A stretch of 5,451 nt of DNA from an uncultured Verrucomicrobiota bacterium (GTDB lineage: Bacteria; Verrucomicrobiota; Verrucomicrobiia; Chthoniobacterales; SZAS-18): NCBI GenBank assembly GCA_937873255.1, contig CALMVM010000051.1, positions 1-5,451 on the forward strand, read 5' to 3'. The notes beneath the pieces are model-generated. The model had not been told where the DNA came from, did no database searches, and saw only the letters and a program-made list of their open reading frames with translations. The translations under genes were made by a program, and so were the position numbers. Shown piece after piece: positions 5,371 through 5,451 of this stretch. How positions within the stretch are numbered: the first letter of the stretch is position 1; each line of letters begins with the position of its first letter.

Positions 5371-5451
<81 letters not shown>

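Overview
This is a GC-rich bacterial window (most of it about 65-78 % G+C in the 60-base lines I counted) packed with short-spaced genes. Several starts lack a Shine-Dalgarno sequence. The gene set (a PilC/GspF-type secretion protein, a stand-alone MetH homocysteine domain, a UbiA-type prenyltransferase of the non-proteobacterial sort, a secreted HSL-type esterase, an addiction-module antitoxin-like protein) would fit Verrucomicrobiota, perhaps Opitutae. That placement is an inference from gene style, not from a marker gene.

Layout. Bases 1-115 are the 5' end of a minus-strand PilC/GspF gene. Behind it lies a 228-base spacer with a heptamer tandem repeat, then a minus-strand gene for a small zinc-ribbon protein (344-592). 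A short divergent control region (593-666) holds a perfect inverted repeat that overlaps a predicted -35 box. From 667 to 3807 five plus-strand genes follow head to tail: a metallo-beta-lactamase-fold protein with degenerate metal ligands, an unrecognised small protein, an antitoxin-like protein, a UbiA prenyltransferase and a secreted alpha/beta-hydrolase. The first three are joined by ATGA stop/start overlaps and the fourth starts four bases after the third. A stem-loop with a T-run ends this unit at about 3834-3870. A second, independent plus-strand gene (3973-5025) encodes the zinc-binding homocysteine methyltransferase domain of cobalamin-dependent methionine synthase, ending exactly at the domain border. 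It converges with a minus-strand gene for a small one-helix membrane protein (5027-5290), one base apart. The last ~90 bases degrade into C/G homopolymer and look like an assembly or sequencing artefact at a contig end.

How the genes work together. The UbiA protein would act in quinone biosynthesis in the membrane, and the MetH domain in methionine/one-carbon metabolism. The esterase is exported. No shared pathway links these genes. The small cassette at about 1320-1825 (47-53 % G+C in sampled lines) looks compositionally foreign and carries an antitoxin-like gene without a recognisable toxin beside it. It is the least explained part of the window. I did not find a clear new multi-gene system. 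The best candidates for a second look are this small cassette and the ligand-less MBL protein next to it.
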